DNA from: Pelobium manganitolerans
GTDB taxonomy: Bacteria; Bacteroidota; Bacteroidia; Sphingobacteriales; Sphingobacteriaceae
DNA: 64,000 nucleotides
NCBI RefSeq assembly: GCF_003609575.1
Contig: NZ_MBTA01000023.1
Span: 248,001 to 312,000, forward strand
Direction of reading: 5' to 3'
In this document: positions 33,140-43,647 of the stretch, piece after piece
How positions within the stretch are numbered: the first letter of the stretch is position 1
Layout: every line of letters begins with the position of its first letter
Notes under the pieces: generated by a model
The model's database searches: none
What the model saw: only the letters and a program-made list of their open reading frames with translations
What the model was told of the DNA's origin: nothing
Program-made: the position numbers and the translations under genes

Positions 33140-33156
33140 AGGCTTATGCTTTGCTA

Positions 33157-33768
33157 TTAAAAAAATCTGCTTGCCTGCGGACCTTGGCTAAACAATAAGT
33201 CTACCACACTCAAATTATTTTGGTAACCGTATTTATCCTGAAATACCTGATAATAGGTTTTGTGCTGATAACTACTCTGGTTTTTCCAGTTTAGGCTTTC
33301 TCTAAAGTCGTTTTTATCGGTATATGTTTTTTGATAGTCATCGGTAAAATCGAAATTAAGGGGCATTTTCAGCAATTTTAGCAGTAAATGAAAAAGTTCA
33401 AGGTTATAATCAAACAAATAATTAAACTTTTTCTCGTAAAACGGCCTAAAATCGTCTTCGTAAAACTCAAAATAAGCCGAACTTCTATAACTTGTTCCTA
33501 AGCTTAGCCAATGTATACGCTGCCAGTCATCAGCGTAGCTAATTTTAACGTCTTTATAAGCCGTATGGGTATTGCTTCCTTTTTGTACAGGCACCGTTAA
33601 TTGCAACTTACCATTTGGACCTGCTATAGTAGTACGGTTTCGGCTGCTTTGCTTGGGATAATGCTCTTGTTTTTCTATAAACAGCTGTTCTTTGTTTTGC
33701 TCGCGCAGGGTTTTAAAGAATTCTACATTTGGCAGATAAAACAAAGGGAACACCGCGCCATTTTCCAT
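33157..33768 (-). CDS. WbqC family protein
   Basis: A 203-residue protein of the WbqC-like family, with FPLFYLPNVEFFKTLREQN, then SSRNRTTIAGPNGKLQLTVPV, and KDVKISYADDWQRIHWLSLGTSYRSSAYFEFYEDD, all characteristic. The family is found in O-antigen and surface polysaccharide loci and may act in sugar modification, but its reaction is not established. It lies directly upstream of corA and divergent from the acyltransferase gene, with a 41-base spacer. Confidence 0.9.
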   Translation of the reverse strand: MENGAVFPLFYLPNVEFFKTLREQNKEQLFIEKQEHYPKQSSRNRTTIAGPNGKLQLTVPVQKGSNTHTAYKDVKISYADDWQRIHWLSLGTSYRSSAYFEFYEDDFRPFYEKKFNYLFDYNLELFHLLLKLLKMPLNFDFTDDYQKTYTDKNDFRESLNWKNQSSYQHKTYYQVFQDKYGYQNNLSVVDLLFSQGPQASRFF

Positions 33769-33809
33769 TTCTTATTTTTTATGTTTGCAATTAAAATCAA
33801 ACGAAATTA

Positions 33810-34685
33810 ATGATAAATAAAGGGCTTTCTAAAGCAATTGCGTTTTTTTTATACCTCGTATCGCTGTTGCCCATGCCTATATTATACTTAATTTCTGATG
33901 TGCTTTACTACCTGCTATACTATATTTTGGGCTACCGCAAGAAGGTTGTGCGTGAGAATTTACAAAAATCGTTTCCAGAAAAAAGCGTTAGCGAATTGCT
34001 TATTATCGAGAGAAAATATTTCCGTTACTTGGCAGATTTGATGATGGAAGTTGTAAAGATGTTTTCTGCGAGCGAGCGCTTTATCAATAGCCGTTTTAAA
34101 TTTAGTAATACAGATTTATTGAACCGTTACGAAGCCAGTGGACAAAGCTATTTGTTTGTAGTTGGCCACTACGGCAACTGGGAGTGGAGCGCCTTGGTAA
34201 CGCCTTTACTGGTAAAAGCGCAAACTTTAATTGTATATAAGCCTTTAAACAACCCAATAATGGATGGGTTTTTTAAAGAAGCGCGTGAGCGTACCGGTGC
34301 AAAAATGGTAAAAATGAGGGCGATATTACGAGAGATGGTAAAGCGGAAGAATGAGCTTACCGTGAGTGTTTTTGCAGCGGACCAAACACCTGCCCGCGCC
34401 GAAATTCAGCAGTACATCACTTTCTTAAATCAAGATACACCCGTATTTTTAGGCATCGAAAAAATAGCCAAAATCACTAATTATCCCGTGGTTTTTTGTG
34501 ATATTGAGCGCCGTGGCCGAGGCTATTATAACTGCGACTTTAAGTTGGTTTGCGATAAACCTAAAGAAACCGCTGATTTAGAGATAACTAAAGCCCACAC
34601 GAAACTATTAGAAAACAGAATTATCCAAGAACCTGCTTATTGGCTATGGTCGCATAAGCGTTGGAAATATAAACCAGAAGAGTAA
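33810..34685 (+). CDS. Lysophospholipid acyltransferase, LpxL/HtrB-like
   Basis: A 291-residue membrane-associated acyltransferase of the lipid A late-acyltransferase (LpxL/LpxM-like) family. It has an N-terminal membrane anchor (about 8-38), the catalytic HX4E-like VVGHYGNWEW, the KPLNNPIMDGFF stretch, and VSVFAADQTPA. It probably adds a secondary acyl chain to lipid A at the inner membrane. The next gene, a family 2 glycosyltransferase, follows immediately, suggesting both serve the outer-membrane glycolipids. Confidence 0.92.
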   Translation: MINKGLSKAIAFFLYLVSLLPMPILYLISDVLYYLLYYILGYRKKVVRENLQKSFPEKSVSELLIIERKYFRYLADLMMEVVKMFSASERFINSRFKFSNTDLLNRYEASGQSYLFVVGHYGNWEWSALVTPLLVKAQTLIVYKPLNNPIMDGFFKEARERTGAKMVKMRAILREMVKRKNELTVSVFAADQTPARAEIQQYITFLNQDTPVFLGIEKIAKITNYPVVFCDIERRGRGYYNCDFKLVCDKPKETADLEITKAHTKLLENRIIQEPAYWLWSHKRWKYKPEE

Positions 34686-35705
34686 ATGGCGAGTCCGAGC
34701 GTTGCTATTGTCATATTAAATTGGAACGGTCAAAAATTTTTAGAGGCGTATTTGCCTTCCGTTTTCAATTCTTCTTACGAAAACTTACAGATTATTGTAG
34801 GCGATAATTGCTCTACCGATAACTCCGTGGCTTATTTGGCGGACAACTTTCCGCTGGTTAAAGTAATTAAAAACGACGCAAATTATGGTTTTGCCGAAGG
34901 TTATAACCGTGTACTTGCACAGGTAGAGGCAGATTATTACATTCTGCTCAACTCGGATGTGGAAGTGCACCACAACTGGATAAAACCCGTGATTGAACTA
35001 ATGGAGAGCGATGAGCAGATTGCCATTGCCCAACCGAAAATCAAATCGCTAATTAACCGTGATGAGTTTGAGTACGCCGGTGCAGCTGGTGGGTTTTTAG
35101 ATGTGCTGATGTATCCTTTTTGTCGCGGACGGATATTTGACACCGTAGAACAGGATCTTAATCAATATAACGACAATTGCGAGATTTTTTGGGCATCCGG
35201 ATGCGCTTTGTTCATTAAGTCTAAAATATGGAAACGCGTTGGCGGATTGGACGCTAATTTTTTCGCCCATATGGAAGAGATAGATCTTTGTTGGAGGGTT
35301 AAAAATTTGGGTTACAAGGTAATGTATTGCGCAAATTCTGTAGTCTGGCATGTGGGTGGTGGCACCCTTTCTATCGAAAACCCACATAAAACTTTCCTTA
35401 ATTTCCGTAACAATTATTACCTCATCCGTAAAAATCTGCGCCCATGGCGTTTACTTTACATTATTCCTGTAAGATTTAGTTTGGATTTTTTGGCTTTACT
35501 TAAGTTTGCTTTTGCCGGTAAGTTTGGTAACGCGGCAGCCGTTTCAAAAGCTCACCGTAACGTTTTGCTCAGCTTTTTTGGCAATAAAGTAAAGTTTAAT
35601 AAAGACGTTTCTAAAAGCCCGAATACTAAAGGTTTATATCCCAACAGTATTGTGTTTGATTATTTTTTACTGGGCAATAAAACGTTTAATAAACTGCGTA
35701 AATAA
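34686..35705 (+). CDS. Family 2 glycosyltransferase
   Basis: A 339-residue GT2 enzyme. It has VAIVILNWNGQKFLEAYLPS, VGDNCSTDNSVAYL, LNSDVEV with the metal-binding Asp, a WASGCALFIKSKIW segment, and MEEIDLCWRVK, similar to rhamnosyltransferase-type enzymes. A hydrophobic segment near the C terminus (about 255-280) may bind it to the inner membrane. It immediately follows the acyltransferase and is followed by an MFS gene 5 bases later, so the three are likely one unit. Acceptor and sugar are not predictable. Confidence 0.92.
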   Translation: MASPSVAIVILNWNGQKFLEAYLPSVFNSSYENLQIIVGDNCSTDNSVAYLADNFPLVKVIKNDANYGFAEGYNRVLAQVEADYYILLNSDVEVHHNWIKPVIELMESDEQIAIAQPKIKSLINRDEFEYAGAAGGFLDVLMYPFCRGRIFDTVEQDLNQYNDNCEIFWASGCALFIKSKIWKRVGGLDANFFAHMEEIDLCWRVKNLGYKVMYCANSVVWHVGGGTLSIENPHKTFLNFRNNYYLIRKNLRPWRLLYIIPVRFSLDFLALLKFAFAGKFGNAAAVSKAHRNVLLSFFGNKVKFNKDVSKSPNTKGLYPNSIVFDYFLLGNKTFNKLRK

Positions 35706-35710
35706 ATACA

Positions 35711-36883
35711 TTGCAACTAAAAAAATCTGATACCTTAATTATGGCCGTGGCTACTGCGTTTATAGTAGCCAATATTTATTATTGCCAGCCGCTCATTGTA
35801 TTAATTGCAGATGAGTTTCATATTAGTCCTGCCGTAGCAGGCCGAACTTCTTATTTTACGCAAGCCGGTTATGCGGTAGGTTTATTGTTTTTAGTGCCTT
35901 TAGGCGATATGCTAGAGCGCCGAAAGCAAATTGTTTTTACCACTATTTTAGCAGTACTTTCATTACTGATGGCCGCCAGCGCTAAAAGTTTTGCAGTACT
36001 GCAAGCAGCCTGTTTTTTAATTGGGTTTGCATCTTGCGTACCCCAGCTTATTTTGCCCTTATCTGCCCATTTATCTGCACCAGAGCAAAGAGGCAAAGTT
36101 GTGGGTATTATTATGAGCGGTTTATTGATTGGTATTTTGGCATCGCGGACATTGAGCGGTTTTGTAGGCGATTTATGCGGCTGGCGAAGCATGTTTTACA
36201 TTGCTGCCGTAATTTGTTTAGCCATCGTTTTTTTAATTCAGTTCCGTTTTCCGCAGAGTATGCCAAACTTTGATGGCAATTATAAAAAATTGATGGGCTC
36301 TATCACTTCCTTAGTAAAACAAGAGCATGTTTTGCGCGAGGCGTCTGCCATCAACTTTTTTGTTTTTATGATTTTTGGCAGCTTTTGGACAAATATGGTG
36401 CTGTTGCTAGCGAATCCTCCTTATCACTTCGAGAGCGATCAAATTGGGTTATTTGGCTTAGCCGGCGCTGCCGGTGCGCTTACTGCACCACTAATAGGCA
36501 AGCTTGGCGATAAAGCCAATCCGCGTATTGCCGTGGGCTATGGTTTAGCCATTTTGTTTTTAGCTCAGGTAGTTTTTTATTTTTTTAGCGCCCATTTGTT
36601 CGCTTTTATTGCTGGAATTATCTTGTTAGAAATGGGGCAGCAAGCCGTGCATGTAAGTAACCAAACGCGCGTTTACGCATTAAATCCGGCCGCCCGCAAC
36701 CGATTAAACACCGTTTTAATGACCATGAGTTTCATCGGCGCCGCTTTAGGCTCGGCTTTGGGACTATGGTTTTGGGATTGGCAAGGCTGGGGTGCCATTT
36801 GTATTGCATCAGCAACAATGGCACTGTGTGGTTTTTTAATCTACCTTTTGACTTATAAAAAAGAGCGTATAGCCAATTCATAA
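35711..36883 (+). CDS. MFS transporter
   Basis: A 390-residue major facilitator carrier with twelve helices. Early FIVANIYYCQPLIVLIADEF is typical of the drug:H+ antiporter-like (DHA1) subgroup, and GDMLERRKQIV matches the family's loop 2-3 motif. The substrate is not predictable. The start is TTG 35711; ATG 35741 would lose ten residues. Its 3' end overlaps that of convergent aroQ by 31 bases. Confidence 0.92.
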   Translation: MQLKKSDTLIMAVATAFIVANIYYCQPLIVLIADEFHISPAVAGRTSYFTQAGYAVGLLFLVPLGDMLERRKQIVFTTILAVLSLLMAASAKSFAVLQAACFLIGFASCVPQLILPLSAHLSAPEQRGKVVGIIMSGLLIGILASRTLSGFVGDLCGWRSMFYIAAVICLAIVFLIQFRFPQSMPNFDGNYKKLMGSITSLVKQEHVLREASAINFFVFMIFGSFWTNMVLLLANPPYHFESDQIGLFGLAGAAGALTAPLIGKLGDKANPRIAVGYGLAILFLAQVVFYFFSAHLFAFIAGIILLEMGQQAVHVSNQTRVYALNPAARNRLNTVLMTMSFIGAALGSALGLWFWDWQGWGAICIASATMALCGFLIYLLTYKKERIANS

Positions 36884-37266
36884 GATTTTAAACCAAATCC
36901 GGTAATTACTCCTTTACAACTTTTCGCCATCATACTATGGTGCCTAAAACTCTCGCGACTGTAAACGTTAGAAATATGTACTTCAATCACCGGTGTTTTA
37001 ATGGCAGCGATAGCATCACATAAGGCTACAGAAGTGTGGGTATAAGCACCCGCATTCATTACAATGCCGTCATAATCAAAACCTACCTCATGAAGTTTAT
37101 TTATCATTTCGCCTTCAACATTGCTTTGGAAATAGCTAATTTCGATTTCTGGAAACAGGCTTTTTAACGTTTCTAGGTATGGTTCGAAGCCTTCGCTGCC
37201 GTATATCCCTGGTTCGCGCTTACCCAGTAAATTTAGGTTAGGTCCGTTGATAATTTGTATCTTCAT
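36853..37266 (-). CDS. aroQ: Type II 3-dehydroquinate dehydratase
   Basis: A 137-residue type II dehydroquinase of the shikimate pathway. It has INGPNLNLLGKREPGIYG at the start, the lid Arg and Tyr residues in that loop, NAGAYTHTSVALCDAI, and EVHISNVYSRESFRHHSM with the catalytic His and substrate-binding Arg. Enzymes of this type form dodecamers. Its start abuts that of the divergent Xer recombinase. Chorismate made by this route feeds the tryptophan genes at 20-24 kb. Confidence 0.97.
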   Translation of the reverse strand: MKIQIINGPNLNLLGKREPGIYGSEGFEPYLETLKSLFPEIEISYFQSNVEGEMINKLHEVGFDYDGIVMNAGAYTHTSVALCDAIAAIKTPVIEVHISNVYSRESFRHHSMMAKSCKGVITGFGLKSYELAIRSFL

Positions 37267-37301
37267 TGCCCAAACTTATCATAAAATATTTAAAACAAAA
37301 A

Positions 37302-38201
37302 GTGGATTGGCAAACAGCAACTAAGGGTTTTGCAAATTATTTAAAGTTAGAGAAATCTTTGGCGAAGCATTCTGTGGAAGCCTACGGACGGGATATCGAA
37401 AAGCTTTATCAGTTTTTCAGCGCAAAAGAACCCATGCTACTACCTTTGGAAATCCAAAAAGCTAACCTTAAAGATTTTTTGGAGTGGATTAATCACTTAG
37501 GGATGTTGGCCACAACTCAAGCACGGATATTAAGTGGCATTAAAGCATTTTACAAATATTTAGTCTTAGAGGATTTTTTGCAACAAAGCCCGGCCGAGCT
37601 GTTAGAAAGCCCCAAAACAATACGTAAGTTGCCCGATGTGCTTAGCGTAAACGAGGTGGAAGAGCTGATAGCTGCGCTTGATTTAAGCAGGCCAGAAAAC
37701 ACACGTAACAAAGCCATGTTAGAAACTTTGTACAGTTGCGGCTTGCGGGTAAGCGAATTAATTAACCTGCGCTTGTCTGATTTATTTTTGGATGATGAGT
37801 TTGTGAAAATTACAGGAAAAGGCAACAAAGAACGCTTAGTGCCGATAGGCCAAACAGCTATCAAAAGCATCCAGATTTACCGAAACCAAGTGCGTAATCA
37901 CGTTTTAATAGCGAAAGGAAACGAAGATTATATTTTTTTAAACAAACGCGGAAGCAAGCTTAGCCGCACAACTGTTTTTACTTTAATTAAAGATTTAGCC
38001 CTGCAAATCGGCCTAAAGAAAAACATTAGTCCGCACACGTTTAGACATTCTTTTGCCACCCATTTAATAGAAGGCGGGGCCGATTTACGCGCAGTTCAGG
38101 AAATGCTTGGCCACGAAAGCATAACCACTACAGAAATTTACACCCATTTGGATCGCGATTTTTTAAAACAAACGATTAGAGAGTTTCATCCGAGAAGTTG
38201 A
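37302..38201 (+). CDS. Xer-type tyrosine recombinase
   Basis: From GTG 37302 a 299-residue tyrosine recombinase starting VDWQTATKGFANYLKLEKSL, which fits the Bacteroidetes XerD-type start, so the upstream TTG 37266 is less likely. Catalytic residues are readable: Arg in YSCGLRVSELINL, Lys in TGKGNKERLVP, HTFRHSFATHL (His-x-x-Arg), LGHESITTTE, and the Tyr in TEIYTHLD. Size and motifs match the chromosome dimer-resolution enzymes XerC/XerD rather than the mobile-element type at 0.9-2.1 kb. Confidence 0.94.
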   Translation: MDWQTATKGFANYLKLEKSLAKHSVEAYGRDIEKLYQFFSAKEPMLLPLEIQKANLKDFLEWINHLGMLATTQARILSGIKAFYKYLVLEDFLQQSPAELLESPKTIRKLPDVLSVNEVEELIAALDLSRPENTRNKAMLETLYSCGLRVSELINLRLSDLFLDDEFVKITGKGNKERLVPIGQTAIKSIQIYRNQVRNHVLIAKGNEDYIFLNKRGSKLSRTTVFTLIKDLALQIGLKKNISPHTFRHSFATHLIEGGADLRAVQEMLGHESITTTEIYTHLDRDFLKQTIREFHPRS

Positions 38202-38294
38202 GCTAAATAGGTCGAAGTGTTAGGCTTTGTTAACCAGTAAAAGCGATAAACCGGACAGAATGGATAAGAGTGGGGGAAAAGAAATAGCGTCATT

Positions 38295-38332
38295 AAAAAA
38301 AACGCTCTCCAGAGAATCCGAAGAGCGTTTTT
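38295..38332. terminator. Terminator between xer and purA
   Basis: AAAACGCTCT pairs with AGAGCGTTTT around CCAGAGAATCCGA, with A and T runs at both ends. It lies about 20 bases after the purA stop and 95 after the recombinase stop, and can work in both directions. Confidence 0.75.
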
Positions 38333-38351
38333 GCCATGTAAAAATCCTAAA

Positions 38352-39626
<1,275 letters not shown>

Positions 39627-39659
39627 TTATTTTTGGTCAGATATGAAATGTATAAATAA

Positions 39660-40136
39660 TTAATTTTTGTTTTCTTTTGATTCGCAGTAACCTTCTTGCA
39701 AACGGGTGCAATTACCGTAAAGATTTAAAGAGTGGTGCTGTATATCAAACTTGAGCAAATCGCCCATCATGGTTTGGATTTGCTGCACGCGAGGATCACA
39801 AAACTCTACCACTTTACCGCAATCTAAACAGATGATATGATCGTGCTGTTTAAATCCGTACGATTTTTCAAACTGGGCCATGTTTTTGCCAAATTGGTGT
39901 TTGGTTACCAAATCGCAAGATAAAAGTAGCTCTAAAGTGTTGTAAACCGTGGCCCTGCTTACGCGGTATTTTTTGTTTTTCATTTGGATGTATAATGATT
40001 CTACATCAAAATGATCGGTTCTGGAATAAATTTCTTCAAGTATAGCGAAACGTTCAGGAGTTTTTCTAAGATTTTTATTTTCAAGATAGCTCTCGAAAAT
40101 CTTTTTTACCATATCAATGGTTTCTTGTACGCTCAT
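39660..40136 (-). CDS. Fur-family transcriptional regulator
   Basis: A 158-residue metal- or peroxide-sensing regulator. The winged-helix domain spans about 10-90 with RKTPERFAILEEIYSR and RVSRATVYNTLELLLSCDLV. The dimer domain follows, with the metal-binding QHDHIICLDCGKVVEFCDP; CxxC and a further Cys near the end (NLYGNC) suggest a structural zinc. Whether it senses iron, zinc or peroxide (Fur, Zur or PerR) cannot be decided from motifs alone. A TAACTTTG box lies 17 bases upstream of the ATG. Confidence 0.93.
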   Translation of the reverse strand: MSVQETIDMVKKIFESYLENKNLRKTPERFAILEEIYSRTDHFDVESLYIQMKNKKYRVSRATVYNTLELLLSCDLVTKHQFGKNMAQFEKSYGFKQHDHIICLDCGKVVEFCDPRVQQIQTMMGDLLKFDIQHHSLNLYGNCTRLQEGYCESKENKN

Positions 40137-40153
40137 TACAGAATATTAAAAGC

Positions 40154-40161
40154 CAAAGTTA
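40154..40161 (-). promoter_or_regulatory. -7 box for the Fur-family gene
   Basis: TAACTTTG on the minus strand matches TAnnTTTG, 17 bases before the ATG at 40136. No clear -33 element. Confidence 0.45.
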
Positions 40162-40190
40162 TTAAAATTTATGATATAGCTAAATCATAT

Positions 40191-42422
40191 TTAGCCTTTT
40201 ACACTTGCTACTTCCGTCTCGGAATCAAAGCGGGTAACGTCTGATATGCCTTTCACTTCTTTGAGTTTTTGAATCAGGTTATTCAAATGCTCTGTATCGT
40301 TAACGTAAATCATAATCCGCCCGTTAAAAATGCCGTCTTCAGTTGCCATAGTTATCGAGCGCATGTTTACTTTAAAATCGTTAGAAATTACTTGCGTCAG
40401 GTTATTTATCAGGCCAACTTCGTCTATACCCGTAATTTCTAAGCCCGTTAAAAATGCCAGCTGTTTTTGGCTGGTCCATTTCGCTTTCACAATCCGGTAG
40501 CCAAAGCTCGACATCAATTTGGTGGCGTTAGGGCAATTGGTGCGGTGGATTTTAATGCCATCAGATACGGTAACAAAGCCAAAAACATCATCCCCTGGAA
40601 TAGGGTTACAGCAGTTTGCAAGCTTGTAATCAATTTTTTGCATATCCTCCCCAATCAGCAAAATATCGCTGTCTTTAGTCTTAACCTGCTTAATTAGGTT
40701 TTGGATATGTTCCGAGTCGTGTTCTGCAGGTGTCTTCTGCTCCACATTCTTCTCAGATGCGGCAAACTCCTTTAAATCTTTTAAGTCGATTAAACCTTTG
40801 GCTACATTGTAAAACACGTCTTGCGTAGACGGTAGCTTGAAATAATAGCTCAGCTTTAAGATGTTATCTGTGTTGTAGGTGATTTTAAGCGATTTTAGTT
40901 TACGCTCTAAAATCTCTTTACCATCCTCGGCAATTTTGCGTTTTTCTTCTTTTAATGATGATTTTATTTTTGCCTTTGCTTTGGCCGTTACCACAAAGTT
41001 GAGCCAGTCTTCTTTAGGCGTTTGTTTGCCAGAGGTAATTACCTCCACTTGGTCTCCGTTTTGCAGCTTATGCGATAATGGCACCAGTTTGTGGTTAACC
41101 TTGGCGCCTATACATTTTGCGCCTACGTCCGAATGGATTTCAAAAGCAAAATCGAGCGCTGTTGCATCTAAAGGCAGTTGCAACAAATCTCCTTTGGGCG
41201 TAAAAATGAAAATCTCGTCAGAGAAAAGATTCATTTTAAAATCATCCAAGAAGTCTAAAGCATTTGACTCTGGGTTGGCCAATAGCTCGCGCACTTTATG
41301 CACCCATTGGTCCAAACCGCTGTCTGATGAAGATTCCTTGTATTTCCAATGCGCCGCGAAGCCTTTTTCGGCAATCTCGTTCATGCGCTCGGTGCGTATC
41401 TGCACCTCTACCCATTGCCCTTTGGGGCCCATCACGGTTGTATGTAACGATTCGTATCCGTTTGCTTTTGGCGATGAAATCCAGTCTCGTAAACGGTCTG
41501 GGTTTGGACGGTACAAGTCCGTAACGATAGAATATGCTTTCCACGAGTCAGATTTCTCGTGTTCTGGCGGGCTATCTAAAATAATGCGGATGGCAAAAAG
41601 ATCGTAAACCTCTTCAAAAGGGATTCCTTTCTTTTTCATTTTATTCCAGATAGAGTGGATGGATTTTGGCCTGCCCACCACGCTGGCATGTAAACCCACC
41701 TCGTCTAAAATTTCTTTGATAGGGCCAATAAACTCTTTTACAAATGCTTCTCGCTCCGCTTTTTTCTCGTTCAGTTTTTTAGCGATGAATTTGTAGGTCT
41801 CTGGCTCCACATATTTCATGGATAAATCTTCCAGCTCAGATTTCATCGCGTATAAACCTAATCTGTGCGCTAATGGTGCGTATAAATAGGCCGTTTCCGA
41901 ACATATTTTGAGTTGCTTATCACGTGGCATAAAATCCATCGTGCGCATATTGTGCAAACGGTCCGCAAGCTTAATTAAAATCACGCGCACATCATCCGCC
42001 AGCGTAAGTAACATCTTACGGAAGTTTTCGGCCTGTATAGAGCTGTTAGCATCAAAAACGCCCGAAATTTTGGTAAGCCCGTCGATAATTTTAGCCACTT
42101 TTTTACCAAACTCGCGTTCAATATCTTCTAAGGTAATATCGGTGTCTTCTACCACATCGTGCAATAGCGCACATACAATAGAGGTTGGACCCAAGCCAAT
42201 TTCTTCTGCCGCAATCTGCGCCACCGCAATGGGGTGGTAAATGTAAGGCTCCCCAGATTTGCGGCGCATATCTTTATGGCTTTCCACCGCCATATCAAAA
42301 GCCATCCTAATCATTTTTTTGTCGCCTTTTTTTAAGGTGGATTTGCAGGCGCGCAATAGTTTTCGGTATCTTTTTAATATCTCAGATTTTTCGGCTTCTA
42401 TATCAATTACGTAATCTTTCAT
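40191..42422 (-). CDS. Bifunctional (p)ppGpp synthetase/hydrolase, RelA/SpoT family
   Basis: A 743-residue long RSH protein. The HD hydrolase domain has HDVVEDTDITLED and KLADRLHNMRTMDFM, intact for ppGpp hydrolysis. The synthetase domain has GRPKSIHSIWNKMKKKG and KANGYESLHTTVMGPKGQWVEVQIRT. A TGS domain with FTPKGDLLQLPLDATALDFAF, a zinc-finger/CC region with NCCNPIPGDDVFGFV, and a C-terminal ACT domain complete it. Both catalytic halves look functional, so it is likely the main Rel enzyme of the stringent response. Confidence 0.96.
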   Translation of the reverse strand: MKDYVIDIEAEKSEILKRYRKLLRACKSTLKKGDKKMIRMAFDMAVESHKDMRRKSGEPYIYHPIAVAQIAAEEIGLGPTSIVCALLHDVVEDTDITLEDIEREFGKKVAKIIDGLTKISGVFDANSSIQAENFRKMLLTLADDVRVILIKLADRLHNMRTMDFMPRDKQLKICSETAYLYAPLAHRLGLYAMKSELEDLSMKYVEPETYKFIAKKLNEKKAEREAFVKEFIGPIKEILDEVGLHASVVGRPKSIHSIWNKMKKKGIPFEEVYDLFAIRIILDSPPEHEKSDSWKAYSIVTDLYRPNPDRLRDWISSPKANGYESLHTTVMGPKGQWVEVQIRTERMNEIAEKGFAAHWKYKESSSDSGLDQWVHKVRELLANPESNALDFLDDFKMNLFSDEIFIFTPKGDLLQLPLDATALDFAFEIHSDVGAKCIGAKVNHKLVPLSHKLQNGDQVEVITSGKQTPKEDWLNFVVTAKAKAKIKSSLKEEKRKIAEDGKEILERKLKSLKITYNTDNILKLSYYFKLPSTQDVFYNVAKGLIDLKDLKEFAASEKNVEQKTPAEHDSEHIQNLIKQVKTKDSDILLIGEDMQKIDYKLANCCNPIPGDDVFGFVTVSDGIKIHRTNCPNATKLMSSFGYRIVKAKWTSQKQLAFLTGLEITGIDEVGLINNLTQVISNDFKVNMRSITMATEDGIFNGRIMIYVNDTEHLNNLIQKLKEVKGISDVTRFDSETEVASVKG

Positions 42423-42505
42423 TAATGTTGCGGTGTGTATATTTATTTATACCAAAAGAACGAATTTAGGGTTACTTATTGTTTTTTTTAGTAATAAATA
42501 AGCAA

Positions 42506-42513
42506 TAAATTTG
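42506..42513 (+). promoter_or_regulatory. -7 box for the DUF4294 gene cluster
   Basis: TAAATTTG matches the TAnnTTTG box; it lies 12 bases before ATG 42526. Because it covers the earlier TTG at 42511, that codon is unlikely to be the start. Confidence 0.5.
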
Positions 42514-42525
42514 TACCTTAAAATT

Positions 42526-43134
42526 ATGATAAACAAAGCGCTACTTCTGTTTTGCTCCCTGTTTTCTGTGGCATCTTTAAGCATGGCACAAAATACTTAC
42601 GTTAGCGCCGGCACAAATGATACCATACGTGTTGCGGCCATTAACGTTAACGGCGAAATAATGCCCTGGATTGTGCTTAAAGAGGTGGTAGTTGCCGATT
42701 ATAGGCGCTTTGCTACTAAAGAAGATTACGACCGTTTTCGCCGTTTGCGGTACAACGTGATAAAAGTACTTCCTTATGCCCGTTTCGCTGGCCAGCGCTA
42801 CCGCCAACTAGAGCGCGATTTAGCCACCACTTCTGATAAACGTAAGCAAAAGCAATACGTTAAAGATTGCGATAAAGAAATTAAGGACTTGTTTAATCGA
42901 GAGGTTAAAAACCTCACCATCTCGCAAGGAGAAATTTTAATTAAGCTGATTGACCGTGAAACGCAACACAGCAGCTATGAGCTGGTGCGCGATTTAAAAG
43001 GGAATGTATCTGCTTTTGTAATGCAGTCTGTGGCCAAACTGTTTGGGCACGATCTCAAAAATAAATATGATGTGGACCAGGAGCGAGATATTGAAGCAAT
43101 CATCAGATCTACTGGCTACTACAGCTACCAGTAG
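42526..43134 (+). CDS. DUF4294 domain exported protein
   Basis: From ATG 42526 (MINKALLLFCSLFSVASLSMAQ) a 202-residue protein with a signal peptide of about 22 residues and a DUF4294 domain found in Bacteroidetes. The core is ALKEVVVADYRRFATKEDYDRFRRLRYNVIKVLPYA-like, read here in shorter pieces as KEVVVADYRRFATKE and RRLRYNVIKVLPYA, followed by a charged helix region. The function is unknown; it should be periplasmic. It leads a cluster with gpx and bshB1 (gaps 5 and 7 bases). Confidence 0.9.
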   Translation: MINKALLLFCSLFSVASLSMAQNTYVSAGTNDTIRVAAINVNGEIMPWIVLKEVVVADYRRFATKEDYDRFRRLRYNVIKVLPYARFAGQRYRQLERDLATTSDKRKQKQYVKDCDKEIKDLFNREVKNLTISQGEILIKLIDRETQHSSYELVRDLKGNVSAFVMQSVAKLFGHDLKNKYDVDQERDIEAIIRSTGYYSYQ

Positions 43135-43139
43135 TAAAT

Positions 43140-43640
43140 ATGGGCAAACCTAGTATTCATCAGTTTACCGTTAAAAACCTTAAAGGCGAAGAAGTGCCTT
43201 TGTCTAACTACCGAAACAAGGTTTTATTAATTGTAAATACGGCATCTGAGTGTGGGTTTACACCACAATTGGCCCAACTGGAGGAATTGAGAAACGAGTT
43301 TTTGGCAGAAGGTTTTGAGGTGCTGGCTTTTCCGAGCAATGATTTTGGGCATCAGGAACCGTTGAATGATGCCGGAATTGCCAAATTCTGCAGCATCAAT
43401 TACGATACGCATTTTCCTATTTTTAAAAAGGTAAGCGTACGTGGCGAAGATGTTTCCCCTCTTTTTTCGTTTTTGGCAGATAAATCTTTGAACGGTGCAA
43501 TCAGTTCTGTGCCACGATGGAATTTCCATAAATACCTGATCAACAAAAATGGCGAAGTTGTTGATTTCTTTTACTCCTTTACCAAGCCCAACTCGGCACG
43601 CGTAAAAAAGAAAATTAAAAAATTGTTATTATATCCCTAA
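43140..43640 (+). CDS. Glutathione peroxidase-like thiol peroxidase
   Basis: A 166-residue protein of the glutathione peroxidase family. It has NTASECGFTPQLAQLEEL with the peroxidatic Cys (not selenocysteine), VLAFPSNDFGHQEP with the conserved family motif, and SSVPRWNFHKYLINKNG with the Trp-Asn pair. In bacteria that lack glutathione such proteins usually take electrons from thioredoxin. Its neighbour is a bacillithiol-synthesis gene, so a link to bacillithiol redox chemistry is possible, but this is inferred from location. Confidence 0.94.
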   Translation: MGKPSIHQFTVKNLKGEEVPLSNYRNKVLLIVNTASECGFTPQLAQLEELRNEFLAEGFEVLAFPSNDFGHQEPLNDAGIAKFCSINYDTHFPIFKKVSVRGEDVSPLFSFLADKSLNGAISSVPRWNFHKYLINKNGEVVDFFYSFTKPNSARVKKKIKKLLLYP

Positions 43641-43647
43641 GGATAAG

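Noticed and set aside
37266-37301. TTG 37266 as the start of the Xer recombinase
   Set aside because: The extra residues lack family similarity and would leave no room for a promoter beside divergent aroQ; GTG 37302 matches the conserved N terminus.
40879-41607. Plus-strand open frame of 242 codons opposite the RelA/SpoT gene
   Set aside because: Serine-rich antisense translation of conserved synthetase and TGS codons, without its own start context or promoter.
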